DNA from: Methylomarinum sp050304855
GTDB lineage: Bacteria; Pseudomonadota; Gammaproteobacteria; Methylococcales; Methylomonadaceae
Reading direction: 5' to 3'
DNA length: 14,375 nucleotides
Assembly (NCBI GenBank): GCA_050304855.1
Contig: JBNLEI010000235.1
Span: forward strand, 1 to 14,375
Both the position numbers and the translations under genes were made by a program. How positions within the stretch are numbered: position 1 is the stretch's first letter; every line of letters begins with the position of its first letter. Positions 7,006 to 14,375 of this stretch are shown here, in pieces. The notes beneath the pieces were generated by a model. The model was not told where the DNA came from and did no database searches. It saw nothing but the letters and a program-made list of their open reading frames with translations.

Positions 7006-7114
7006 GATTTTGTAATCAACCCTATTCCTGAAAAGGTAGAATAGAACGTTGCAGAAAACCGAAGCGCCAGCTTATTACCAGTCAAAAACATTAAACCTGT
7101 TCACTACTTAATCG

Positions 7115-8491
7115 ATGAAAACACAAGAAGTCACCGTTGACGCCAGAATATCACCGGAAGGGCGATTGGCTGTATTATCCAAAGCCGAAGTAAACAAGCT
7201 GCTGGATACCAGCCAGGGAGGACTCTATCAGTTATTGCATAATTGCGCGCTGGCAGTGCTCAACTGTGGAAACTATATGGACGACGGTAAAGAATTGCTG
7301 GAACGATACAGCTCGTTTGCCATCAAAGTGATCCAGGAGGAACGGGGTATCAAATTGGAAGTAGCCGGAGCGCCCGCCAGTGCTTTTGTCGACGACTATA
7401 TGATCAAAGGCATCAAGGAGCATATGTTCGCGGTACTGCGCGATATCATTTTCGTCAGCGATGAAATTAACGACAATCCCAAGTTCGACCTAGAGAATTC
7501 CGAAGGCGTCACCAACGCCGTCTTTCATATTCTGCGCAATGCGGGCATTCTCCGTCCCCGCACGGAACCTAAGCTGGTCGTTTGCTGGGGCGGCCATTCT
7601 ATTTCCCGCGAGGAATATGATTACACCAAGGAAGTCGGTTACGAGCTCGGATTACGGGGAATGAACATCTGTACCGGATGCGGCCCTGGAGCGATGAAAG
7701 GACCGATGAAAGGGGCCACTATCGGCCATGCCAAACAACGCATCAATAACGGACACTATATCGGCATTTCGGAACCGGGCATTATCGCCGCCGAATCGCC
7801 GAACCCAATCGTCAACGATCTGGTCATCATGCCGGATATCGAAAAACGTCTGGAAGCATTCGTCCGCACCGGCCACGGCATCATTGTGTTTCCCGGCGGG
7901 GCCGGAACCACTGAAGAAATCCTATACCTGCTTGGTATTCTACTGCACCCCGCCAACGCCGAAATCCCGTTTCCGCTTATTTTCACCGGTCCAGAAACGG
8001 CCGAGGATTACTTTAAGCAAATCAATCAGTTTATCGGCGATACGTTAGGTTTCGAAGCACAGCAGCGCTACAAAATCATCATCAACGACCCGGCGCGAGT
8101 GGCAAGGGAAATCAAGACCGGAATCCATCAGGTACGCGAGTTCCGCAAGAAAAAAGACGATGCTTACTATTTCAACTGGTCATTGAAAATCAATCCCGAT
8201 TTCCAACGCCCCTTCGTTCCGACACACGAAAACATGGCCAACCTGAAGTTACACAAAAACCAGGAACGACATCAACTGGCGGCCGATCTGAGGCGAGTGT
8301 TCTCCGGCATCGTCGCCGGCAACGTTAAAGACGAAGGCATTCGCGCAATTGAAAAACACGGCCATTTCGAAATCAGCGGCGATGCAAGCATCATGGGACC
8401 GGTGGATGCGCTGCTCAACGCTTTCGTCGAACAGCAACGCATGAAACTACCAGGTAAAGCCTATGCGCCATGCTACAAAATCGTGAAATAA
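7115..8491 (+). CDS. ppnN: Nucleotide 5'-monophosphate nucleosidase PpnN (LOG family)
   Basis: At 458 residues it matches the usual PpnN (YgdH) length of about 454. It has an N-terminal DUF4478-type domain (about 1-145), a Rossmann-like LOG domain (about 150-330) with CWGGHSISREEYDY (157-170), CTGCGPGAMKGPMKG (186-200) and the phosphoribohydrolase motif PGGAGTTEE (260-268), and a C-terminal DUF3412-type domain (about 340-458). The family cleaves purine and pyrimidine nucleoside monophosphates to base and ribose 5-phosphate and is activated by (p)ppGpp in E. coli, linking nucleotide pools to stress. It starts 109 bp after the GGDEF-EAL gene, and no ribosome-binding site is obvious before the ATG. 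A strong hairpin follows it directly. Confidence 0.95.
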   Translation: MKTQEVTVDARISPEGRLAVLSKAEVNKLLDTSQGGLYQLLHNCALAVLNCGNYMDDGKELLERYSSFAIKVIQEERGIKLEVAGAPASAFVDDYMIKGIKEHMFAVLRDIIFVSDEINDNPKFDLENSEGVTNAVFHILRNAGILRPRTEPKLVVCWGGHSISREEYDYTKEVGYELGLRGMNICTGCGPGAMKGPMKGATIGHAKQRINNGHYIGISEPGIIAAESPNPIVNDLVIMPDIEKRLEAFVRTGHGIIVFPGGAGTTEEILYLLGILLHPANAEIPFPLIFTGPETAEDYFKQINQFIGDTLGFEAQQRYKIIINDPARVAREIKTGIHQVREFRKKKDDAYYFNWSLKINPDFQRPFVPTHENMANLKLHKNQERHQLAADLRRVFSGIVAGNVKDEGIRAIEKHGHFEISGDASIMGPVDALLNAFVEQQRMKLPGKAYAPCYKIVK

Positions 8492-8493
8492 CG

Positions 8494-8522
8494 TTGTTTG
8501 CTCCGAACCCCGGAGCAAACAA
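8494..8522. terminator. Hairpin terminator between convergent genes
   Basis: TTGTTTGCTCCG (8494-8505) pairs perfectly over 12 bp with 8511-8522 around the loop AACCC. The run of T after the stem is short, so efficiency is uncertain. The position, 3 bp after ppnN and before the end of the convergent gene at 8607, suits a shared or bidirectional terminator. Confidence 0.7.
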
Positions 8523-8606
8523 TTGATGCGTCAACAGAAGTAGTCTTCACAGCATTTTTAGAAAAAATCATTGAAGTACTTCCCGGAGACGCTGGTGAGA
8601 AAAGCG

Positions 8607-9341
8607 CTATTCGCTGCTTTTATACGCCAGCTCGCCTTCTTCCAATTGCGGACGCACGGTGAAGAACTTTTTGAATTGCGGCATGAAACTGGCGGTAATC
8701 GGTATCGAATAAAAGCAATACATTGCGGCCGCCTCGCCTGTAGAAACGCCGAACAGCCATTGCGGCATGAACAGGGTCATGATCGCCATGGCAAAATGGT
8801 AGGACGCGATCTTCCAGTTGTCTTTCCAAAGAAAACCGCTGACGGCCAGACCGAACAAGGAGCCCCACGTGATCAATAGGCCGAATGCGCTGGAGATGTT
8901 GTAACCGATGTGATATTCGCCCATGAACAAACAAGCGATCATATCGCCAATAAAATTAGGTTGGATGGAAAACAGCTGCCAACTGCTGGGCAGAAAGCTG
9001 AACAGTAAGAATGAGGAACTTAAAGTCGCGCCGATCATGAACGCTTTTTTCAATGCGGTCTTATCTGAAGAATAGGTAGCCAATGCGGGCATAATGGCTA
9101 GCGCCTGCAGGCTAATGTGATAAGTGGACATTTCACTGAGAAATAAATTAGTCCCGTAGCCGCATTGGTCGGCAACCGGATAAGCGAAATACTGAATCAA
9201 TTCCATCAGAGAAAAATGAAAAATCGCATAAGCACGGGCGACCCGAACCCAAAACGGTTCGCTTTTATCCAAATAGGTGACCGTCGAGGCGGCGAAGCCC
9301 ACCAGTCCGAGACCGAGAGACATGTTGGCGCTAAAACACAT
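8607..9341 (-). CDS. Conserved multi-pass membrane protein (MCFSA start, DUF5765/DUF6629-like)
   Basis: A 244-residue polytopic membrane protein with about seven hydrophobic segments (roughly 8-24, 36-53, 72-90, 100-118, 128-142, 150-172, 180-200). It opens with MCFSANMSLG, the start type typical of small families of unknown function whose members begin MC(F/W)SA. Histidines fall in or beside the membrane segments (H42, H75, H144, H182), which could bind a metal or haem, but no known motif is present. The family name is from memory and approximate. It lies 55 bp downstream of the methyltransferase-like gene on the same strand and may be read through from that operon or use its own promoter at 9376-9384. 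Confidence 0.75.
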   Translation of the reverse strand: MCFSANMSLGLGLVGFAASTVTYLDKSEPFWVRVARAYAIFHFSLMELIQYFAYPVADQCGYGTNLFLSEMSTYHISLQALAIMPALATYSSDKTALKKAFMIGATLSSSFLLFSFLPSSWQLFSIQPNFIGDMIACLFMGEYHIGYNISSAFGLLITWGSLFGLAVSGFLWKDNWKIASYHFAMAIMTLFMPQWLFGVSTGEAAAMYCFYSIPITASFMPQFKKFFTVRPQLEEGELAYKSSE

Positions 9342-9375
9342 AATTAATCCGCAAAACTGAAGGTTAAAAGGAGAA

Positions 9376-9384
9376 AGTATACCA
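9376..9384 (-). promoter_or_regulatory. Possible extended -10 promoter for the membrane protein gene
   Basis: On the minus strand TGGTATACT (9384-9376) is an extended -10 element (TGN plus TATACT). It lies about 35 bases before the ATG at 9341. No good -35 is seen, which extended -10 promoters can tolerate. Confidence 0.4.
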
Positions 9385-9396
9385 GCATTACCCTTA

Positions 9397-10206
9397 TTAT
9401 TGCCGGGGTTTAATAAATTTAAGCGTCATCCGATCGCTTTCTCCGATGGAGAGATAATGTTCCCGATCGGTATCGCCCAGCCTGAGGGACGGGGGTAACG
9501 TCCAAACACCTTTCGGATGTTTGCCGGTATCTTTTGGATTGGCGTTGATTTCAGCTTTATCCAGTAGCTTAAAACCCGCCTGCTCGGCCAGCCTAATGAC
9601 GTAATCTTCGCGCACGTAGCCGGAAACAGCCTGCGGATCTTGTTTGATGTAAGTCGGACTGCGGTGTTCGACAACACCCAGCAACCCTCCGGGTTTCAGC
9701 GCCTTAAACATCGCTTTAAAAACGTTTTCCGCCTGTCCCGTTTTCATCCAGTTATGAACGTTTCTGAAAGTCAGCACTCGATCGGCGCTTCCTGCGGGAG
9801 CAATATCGAGGTGTTGCGGCGGCTGCAACACGGTCAATTGCAATTTGCCGTAGATTTCCGGTTGAGCAACCAATTTACTCTTGAACCCTTGCAGGTTCTT
9901 TTTAAAATAAGGAACTGTCGAATCGGCCGAAAAATGCGCCGCATACAGCAGGCCCTTATCTTTTAAATAAGGCGCCAGAATTTCAGTGTACCAGCCCTCT
10001 CCAGGCCAAATTTCGACCACCGTCATGTCGCTGCTGAGCTCGAAAAAGGTCAGTGTTTCGGCGGGATGACGGTACCGATCCCGCGCTTTGTGCTCGGCGC
10101 TACGCTGCGAGCCGTCGATTGCCGCTTGCAGCGGATCGGTCGTTTGCGCCCCAGTCGTTCCGTAAGCCGTTAGCAAAAAAGACAATGAAAGTAACCATTT
10201 ATACAT
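9397..10206 (-). CDS. Exported class I SAM-methyltransferase-like protein (COG4798 type)
   Basis: A 269-residue protein. The N-terminus (MYKWLLSLSFLLTAYGTTGA, about 1-20) looks like a Sec signal peptide with cleavage after TGA. The mature part has a Rossmann methyltransferase fold: motif I VVEIWPGEGWYTE (63-75), an acidic loop and NVHNW near 150, and ALKPGGLLGVVEH. It resembles predicted exported methyltransferases of COG4798. The substrate is unknown, and the presence of SAM outside the cytoplasm is not expected. The mature sequence contains no cysteine. The start overlaps the end of dsbB by 8 bp (ATGTATAA), with GAGGAG 8 bases upstream inside dsbB, so translation is likely coupled. Confidence 0.85.
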   Translation of the reverse strand: MYKWLLSLSFLLTAYGTTGAQTTDPLQAAIDGSQRSAEHKARDRYRHPAETLTFFELSSDMTVVEIWPGEGWYTEILAPYLKDKGLLYAAHFSADSTVPYFKKNLQGFKSKLVAQPEIYGKLQLTVLQPPQHLDIAPAGSADRVLTFRNVHNWMKTGQAENVFKAMFKALKPGGLLGVVEHRSPTYIKQDPQAVSGYVREDYVIRLAEQAGFKLLDKAEINANPKDTGKHPKGVWTLPPSLRLGDTDREHYLSIGESDRMTLKFIKPRQ

Positions 10207-10729
10207 CGTCGAGACTCCTCGGTACCAACGTATCCTGATTCCAATATTGAAGAATGCTGATAGCTGCCAGAATCAGAAAGGCGACCAGCGTCCAACCGGG
10301 AATACTCAAACCGAGAAAAGTCCATAGCACTTCGGCGCATTCGCCGGTCCCGTTCAGCATCAGTTTGACGGTTTCCGACAAGGGAAAATGCTCGAAAATG
10401 TAGTCCAGACCGGGGCCACATTCCGGCACTTCTTCCGGCGGGAGATGCTGCAACCAGACGTGACGACCCGAGATGCTAGCGCCGATTAATGCAACGACAC
10501 CGCCTGCCGCCGCATAAATCTTCCGTCCGTTACCGCGGGGATTATGAATCATGGCAGCCAGGAATACGATACCGGTCAAAAAAATCGCAATACGTTGCGA
10601 AATACACAGAGGGCAGGGCTCCAGACCTTTGATCAATTGAAAATAGGCGCCTATCGCCAGCATGGTAAAACAGCTGAAAAATCCGATAAAAAACCAAGTT
10701 CGAGGGTTAAATTTGATTTTGTTCAACAT
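10199..10729 (-). CDS. dsbB: Disulfide bond formation protein B (DsbB)
   Basis: A 176-residue inner-membrane quinone reductase that reoxidises the periplasmic oxidase DsbA. It has four hydrophobic segments (about 12-31, 45-61, 71-87, 145-163), the first periplasmic pair CPLC (39-42) and the second pair in PEC (104) and GEC (about 130), and the conserved WTFLGLSIPGW before the last segment. The length equals that of E. coli DsbB (176). Its start codon lies 23 bp inside the RCK gene, and its 3' end overlaps the methyltransferase-like gene by 8 bp, so it is embedded in the potassium channel operon. No dsbA is in the window. Confidence 0.95.
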   Translation of the reverse strand: MLNKIKFNPRTWFFIGFFSCFTMLAIGAYFQLIKGLEPCPLCISQRIAIFLTGIVFLAAMIHNPRGNGRKIYAAAGGVVALIGASISGRHVWLQHLPPEEVPECGPGLDYIFEHFPLSETVKLMLNGTGECAEVLWTFLGLSIPGWTLVAFLILAAISILQYWNQDTLVPRSLDDV

Positions 10730-11414
10730 GTGCCACTTCTTTTTTGAAAGCTCTGATTTCCCGTGAAGGCCCTAAAATAACCAAGATATCGCCCGCATTC
10801 AGCAAATGATCCTGTTCGCCGATTGCAAAATGCAGGTGTTCCCCAATTTCCCTGTCAACAATACCAATTAAAACCAAATTATGCTTTTCATTCAATTTTA
10901 ATTGGCTACTGTAAGTATTTTCCAGGGGACTGTCTTCGGGAATCACCACTTCGGCGACATGCAAATCGTGACGGCCGAAGACCGTCTGGTCGATGATATT
11001 GGTAATATCCGGTTTTTTTATCAGATCGTGGATTTTACGTCCGCAGATCTGATAGGGATCAATCACTTTGTTGGCACCCGCTGCCATGAGTTTTTCGGCA
11101 GCGTCGGGATCTTCAATGATCGCGATGATATTCAATTCCGGATCGATCGCCCGTGCCGAAATTGTCAAAAACACGTTTTCCGAATCTTCCGATAAAAAAC
11201 AAAAAATCGTATCGATCGTTTTTCCCAAACCGATATTTTTCAAATCCTCGTCGTTACGAAAATCGATCACGGCTGTCGAAAAACCTTTGTCTTCGGCCAA
11301 ATCGATGCGAGGCTTTTCCCGATCGGCAATGATGATGTTATGGGATTCGCCGTCCAGGCGATTGATGGCTTCGACCGATAACCGGTTATAACCGAAGACG
11401 ACAATATTTTTCAT
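10707..11414 (-). CDS. RCK (TrkA-N/TrkA-C) potassium channel regulatory protein
   Basis: A 235-residue cytoplasmic protein with an N-terminal Rossmann RCK domain (about 1-125) and a C-terminal TrkA-C domain (about 145-225, with GDILVILG near the end). The nucleotide-binding loop is degenerate: VVFGYNRLS (5-13) instead of GxGxxG. An Asp at 31 remains at the end of the second strand. It may therefore be structural or bind another ligand. It starts inside the stop of the channel gene (ATGA overlap), which argues for coupled synthesis and a physical partnership with the channel's own RCK domain. It lacks a membrane part and is shorter than TrkA, which has two RCK units. Confidence 0.88.
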   Translation of the reverse strand: MKNIVVFGYNRLSVEAINRLDGESHNIIIADREKPRIDLAEDKGFSTAVIDFRNDEDLKNIGLGKTIDTIFCFLSEDSENVFLTISARAIDPELNIIAIIEDPDAAEKLMAAGANKVIDPYQICGRKIHDLIKKPDITNIIDQTVFGRHDLHVAEVVIPEDSPLENTYSSQLKLNEKHNLVLIGIVDREIGEHLHFAIGEQDHLLNAGDILVILGPSREIRAFKKEVAHVEQNQI

Positions 11415-13015
11415 GATTTTTTCCTGTTTAACAGCCGGCTTTGCTCGATTTGGTCTCGGAAATGGTCGATACTGTACTCCCTGCCCAATACCACCAAAAT
11501 ATCGTTGGTCTGCAAGAAAAAGTGATCTTCCGGATTAAAATAAAAATGCTGTTGTTTTAAAGGATATTTGTTGCGATGTTTTAGATGCAGAGGATTACTG
11601 CTGATAACGCCGACCAGGGCCAGTTTCATTCCCCCGAAATCGATGTCGCCAATCTGGGATCGCTCCAGCATCGAATCGGGTGCAACCACGATCGCTTCCA
11701 AACGAATATCCTTTTGCTCCTGCAAAATCCCCGAAATAGCCTCGAAAGCGACCGGCTGACCGATATATTCGGCTGCCAACAATCCCGCAATCGCAAACGG
11801 TTCGATTACATTGTCGGCGCCGGCTTGATACAGTTTATTGACGTTATCGTGGCGATTGGCGCGGGAAATGATTTGAATGTTCGGTGCCAAGTGCCGGCTG
11901 CTCAGGGTCACGTAAACATTCGTGACATCGTTGCCAGTCGTACACAATACCGCCGATGCGCCACGGTTGATACCTGCCCGAATCAACACATCGTTTTTGG
12001 TAACGTCGCCGGCAACGATCAAAAAACCTTGCTGTTTCGCCAGAACAACTTGACGTTCGTTTTTGTCGATGACAATGAATTTTTGATTGTCGTTTTGCAG
12101 TTGCCGCGCGACTTCTTGTCCGACCCGCCCGTAACCGCAAATAATAATAAAGCTTTTGTAGCGATCGAGTTCCGAGTAAATTCGGTTTTCGCGCAAAGAA
12201 TGCATTTTTTCGCCGAAAGCGGCGACGATAATCGAAGTAAAAAAGGCTAGTACGCCCAAGCCGGTCAGGATCAGCGTAATAGTAACCAGCCTGCCGCCCA
12301 CGGTTTGCGGGGTGATATCGCCGTATCCGACGGTGGAAACGGTTACGATTGACCAATAGAAGGCGTCGTATAGATCGTCGACGTTGCCGCCGGCAGCGTT
12401 GTTTTCGAACAAATAGATGGCGATGCTGGAAATAAAAACCAAAAATCCCATGAATACCATCAACGTGATCAATTCGAAGCGCTTGCTGGCCAGTACATCG
12501 GCAAACACTTTGATGCTGTTGGAATAACGGAAGAGTTTGAAAAGGCGGAAAATCAAAAAAATTCGCAGGATTCTCAACGGCCGATAACTTGGCAGAATGG
12601 CCAGCAGATCGATGATCGCCAACGGCGAAAAAATGTATTCGATTTTCCTGCCGATGATCTGTTTCAACGCCTGAAAAAGGCGGAAACGGATATTTAGATA
12701 CTGGGCTTTTTCATAGTGCTCGATCACAATTTTATGCGAATCCGAATACAGCCACCCCCTCAGCAAATATTCAACAACGAATATCGATATCACGCCCTGT
12801 TCCAGATAATCCCCGATCATATTGCGGCGGTGCTCGACGTGATAGACCAGCACGAAAATGCTCAACATCACCAGACAGATCATGAAAATATCGAAATGCT
12901 TGCGCATTCCGCTGTCAGGGTTTTCCAATAGATCGTAAACGAAGCGTTTGCTGCGGTTGTAACGATAGGAGCCTTTCAGAAAATAGGCGCAGTAAACGAT
13001 CAGTCTTGAGAACAT
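11411..13015 (-). CDS. Kv-type six-helix potassium channel with fused RCK domain
   Basis: A 534-residue channel. S1 lies at about 41-59 and S2 at 72-90, S3 near 129-142, and S4 near 145-165 carries regular positive residues (R145, R148, R151, R157, K160, R163), so voltage sensing is plausible. S5 is at 181-203, the filter TVGYGD at 228-233 and S6 at 242-268. The cytoplasmic part starts with FIIICGYGRVGQEVARQL (289-306), an intact GxGxxG RCK/TrkA-N domain, and ends in a TrkA-C domain (about 435-515). It should conduct K+ across the inner membrane, gated by voltage and a ligand such as NAD(H), nucleotide or Ca2+, which cannot be told from sequence. It is the first gene of an overlapping four-gene operon. 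The ATG lacks a clear ribosome-binding site. Confidence 0.93.
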   Translation of the reverse strand: MFSRLIVYCAYFLKGSYRYNRSKRFVYDLLENPDSGMRKHFDIFMICLVMLSIFVLVYHVEHRRNMIGDYLEQGVISIFVVEYLLRGWLYSDSHKIVIEHYEKAQYLNIRFRLFQALKQIIGRKIEYIFSPLAIIDLLAILPSYRPLRILRIFLIFRLFKLFRYSNSIKVFADVLASKRFELITLMVFMGFLVFISSIAIYLFENNAAGGNVDDLYDAFYWSIVTVSTVGYGDITPQTVGGRLVTITLILTGLGVLAFFTSIIVAAFGEKMHSLRENRIYSELDRYKSFIIICGYGRVGQEVARQLQNDNQKFIVIDKNERQVVLAKQQGFLIVAGDVTKNDVLIRAGINRGASAVLCTTGNDVTNVYVTLSSRHLAPNIQIISRANRHDNVNKLYQAGADNVIEPFAIAGLLAAEYIGQPVAFEAISGILQEQKDIRLEAIVVAPDSMLERSQIGDIDFGGMKLALVGVISSNPLHLKHRNKYPLKQQHFYFNPEDHFFLQTNDILVVLGREYSIDHFRDQIEQSRLLNRKKS

Positions 13016-13099
13016 GGCAAGCGGCAGTCGAAAGAAATTAAATGGCTATAAATACGCGAGCGTTTTTCAAAAAAACATAAAATCCCTTTTTTTCATGAA

Positions 13100-13105
13100 A
13101 TTATA
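13100..13105 (-). promoter_or_regulatory. Possible -10 of the potassium channel operon
   Basis: A perfect TATAAT on the minus strand (13105-13100) lies 85 bases before the channel start in an AT-rich intergenic region. No good -35 sits 16-18 bp upstream, so the call rests on one hexamer and position. Confidence 0.4.
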
Positions 13106-13144
13106 GCCTTAATTTTAAGTAGCTTGACACCTACTATGCGATTT

Positions 13145-13873
13145 TCATCGTGACGGTTTCCTGTCTTTAAACCGGACCACTTTGCTAGCGGGACTTAAAT
13201 TGATTTCATCGACTACTAAGTGAGCACCGGCCTGCAGCACGTAATCGACCGCGTCAGCGACATCTTCGGCTTGTAAAAACTGCCCCATACCGTCTCCCGG
13301 CATGAAGGACAAAGTCTCGAAAAACGGTGTTTGCACCATACCGGGATTAACCAATGTCACCCTGACGCCGGTTTTGCCGCATTCGTCGCGCAACGCCTGG
13401 GTGAAACCGCGCAAGGCGAATTTGCCGGCACAATAAATACTGCCTTTGCGGCTGCCCTGCAAAGCGGCTTCGGAGCCGAGATAGATTAAATTAGCGCGCG
13501 ATTGGCGTTTCAGCATGGGCAATAAAGCCCGGGTCAGCAAAGCCTGCGAGGTGAAATTAACCCTGATCAGCTGTTCGATCTGTTCGAAGGAAAACTCTTC
13601 CAACGAACCGAAGCGGCCGTAGCCGGCGGCGAAAACGATCGTATCCAATGAAGGGTAATCACGTTCCAGTTGCCTTACCAATTGAGTGATTGACTCTGTT
13701 TCGTTCAGATCCAACGGCAAGCTTTCGAAACCGGCAGGGTGTTTAACAAAACGACTGCAATCGCGCGACGTGCCGATGACCCGATGGCCTTGAGACAACA
13801 GTCGCCGTGCAACTGCCCGGCCGATGCCTGAGCTGGCTCCGGTAACTAGAATCGTGCGTTTTACACTGTGCAT
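13145..13873 (-). CDS. Short-chain dehydrogenase/reductase (SDR) family oxidoreductase
   Basis: A 242-residue classical SDR. The cofactor loop TGASSGIG is at 11-18, the position of NNAG is FAAGYGRFG (81-89), and the catalytic set is N106, S134, Y147 and K151 (YCAGK). NPGMVQTPFF (176-185) fits the region after the active site. TSRD after the second strand suggests NADP(H) preference. The substrate cannot be read from sequence. The first 13 bp overlap the 3' end of the SplB-like gene, so the two are co-transcribed and perhaps coupled. Confidence 0.9.
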   Translation of the reverse strand: MHSVKRTILVTGASSGIGRAVARRLLSQGHRVIGTSRDCSRFVKHPAGFESLPLDLNETESITQLVRQLERDYPSLDTIVFAAGYGRFGSLEEFSFEQIEQLIRVNFTSQALLTRALLPMLKRQSRANLIYLGSEAALQGSRKGSIYCAGKFALRGFTQALRDECGKTGVRVTLVNPGMVQTPFFETLSFMPGDGMGQFLQAEDVADAVDYVLQAGAHLVVDEINLSPASKVVRFKDRKPSR

Positions 13874-14375
13874 GGGAAAAATTTATCTTCGGGAATATAA
13901 TCTAGCAACATGTCCGTACAGCTTTGTGTCATTTCCTGTTCCAGGTCGCTACGGTAGGAAATCATGCCTTGTTGGAGTTGCAACGGGCTGGCAAACAGTT
14001 TTTCCTGCGGATAGAGCTTATGCATTTTCTTGAAATATTTTTCCGGCAGGCGAAAGACACCCAAGCTAACTGAATGCAAGGCTTCCGCGTCGATTACGGC
14101 AATAACCCGCTCAAACATGCGTCGATATTGCTGCTCCCAGCCGTGTTGATAAATTAGCGGATCGAAACGCAATCCCAGCGGCCAGCCCTGATCCTGCAAC
14201 TTCGCCATCGCGTCAAGCCTGCGTGACACCGGCGGCGCCTTATGCTCCACCTTTTCGGCGATTTCCTCCGGCGCCAAACTAAACGCAACGATGACGCGAG
14301 GCAAGACGGGCCTGTTCAACAACGACCGGACCTGAGTGCTTTTGGTGCGCAGTTCCAACCAAGCATTCGGAATAG
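13861..14375 (-). CDS. SplB-family radical SAM protein (spore photoproduct lyase-like), C-terminal part
   Basis: The frame is open to the window edge, so the N-terminal part, with the CxxxCxxC cluster motif, is outside. The visible 171 residues include WLELRTKST, IVAFSLAPEEIAEKVEHKAPP (start of the strongly conserved SLNPE-like region), RLDAMAKLQDQGWPLGLRFDPLI and a Trp-Tyr segment. These match the later barrel strands of spore photoproduct lyase-like proteins annotated as DNA photolyase or SPL family. An apparent TTG start at 14358 is an internal leucine. Non-spore-formers carry such homologues with unproven function, possibly DNA repair. It overlaps the SDR gene by 13 bp. Confidence 0.8.
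   Translation of the reverse strand, partial: IPNAWLELRTKSTQVRSLLNRPVLPRVIVAFSLAPEEIAEKVEHKAPPVSRRLDAMAKLQDQGWPLGLRFDPLIYQHGWEQQYRRMFERVIAVIDAEALHSVSLGVFRLPEKYFKKMHKLYPQEKLFASPLQLQQGMISYRSDLEQEMTQSCTDMLLDYIPEDKFFPCTV

Noticed and set aside
7022..7044. Weak hairpin CTATTC/GAATAG between the GGDEF-EAL gene and ppnN
   Set aside because: Only six AT-rich pairs and no T run; not enough to call a terminator.
13133..13150. Partial match to the operator and -35 block (ACTATGCGATTTTCATC)
   Set aside because: The GCGAC half-sites, the -10 at the right distance and the terminator are all missing, and it overlaps the end of the SDR gene. Probably chance.

Overview
The window looks like an ordinary chromosomal stretch of a gammaproteobacterium with moderate GC content. 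The protein styles (Do protease, HtpX-like M48 protease, PpnN, DsbB, a GGDEF-EAL sensor, an SplB-like radical SAM protein) would fit a Methylococcales-type methanotroph. No diagnostic one-carbon gene is present, so that placement is a guess from overall impression.

Layout. Positions 1-423 hold the C-terminal PDZ domains of a Do-family (DegP/DegQ) protease with its terminator. An HtpX-like membrane metalloprotease follows (697-1665). Positions 1666-3765 form a gene-poor region of about 2 kb. It contains two very small genes, a stand-alone cysteine-rich metal-binding domain (2663-2842) and a single-span membrane protein (2878-3075). They are flanked by three copies of a repeated unit, at about 1778-1927 (+), 2219-2366 (+) and 3199-3346 (-). 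To the right lie a large PAS-GGDEF-EAL cyclic-di-GMP protein (3766-7005) and ppnN (7115-8491), both on the + strand. The remainder is on the - strand: a conserved membrane protein, an overlapping four-gene operon (Kv-type potassium channel, separate RCK protein, dsbB, exported methyltransferase-like protein), and an SDR oxidoreductase overlapping the end of an SplB-family gene cut by the window edge.

The most interesting content is the repeated unit. Read in its own direction, each copy has the same order and nearly the same spacing: two abutting 15-bp GCGRC-N5-GYCRC sites, a -35-like hexamer, a 17-bp spacer, a TANANT -10, and a start about 8 bp later at a conserved ACTC. An RNA of 81-83 nt follows, made of a two-tier 5' stem-loop, a pyrimidine-rich linker with CCTTC, and a GC hairpin with a T run. 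The interiors differ in sequence, but the stems are kept by compensatory changes. I read this as a family of three sibling small RNAs under one shared activator, probably acting through C-rich anti-Shine-Dalgarno segments. I do not recognise it as a described family. The operator resembles, from memory, the recognition sequence of RegA/PrrA/RegR-type redox response regulators.

A second point of interest is the potassium channel operon. The channel carries its own RCK domain, and the next gene (ATGA overlap) encodes a second RCK protein with a degenerate nucleotide-binding motif. That is what a mixed gating ring with the second RCK supplied in trans would look like.
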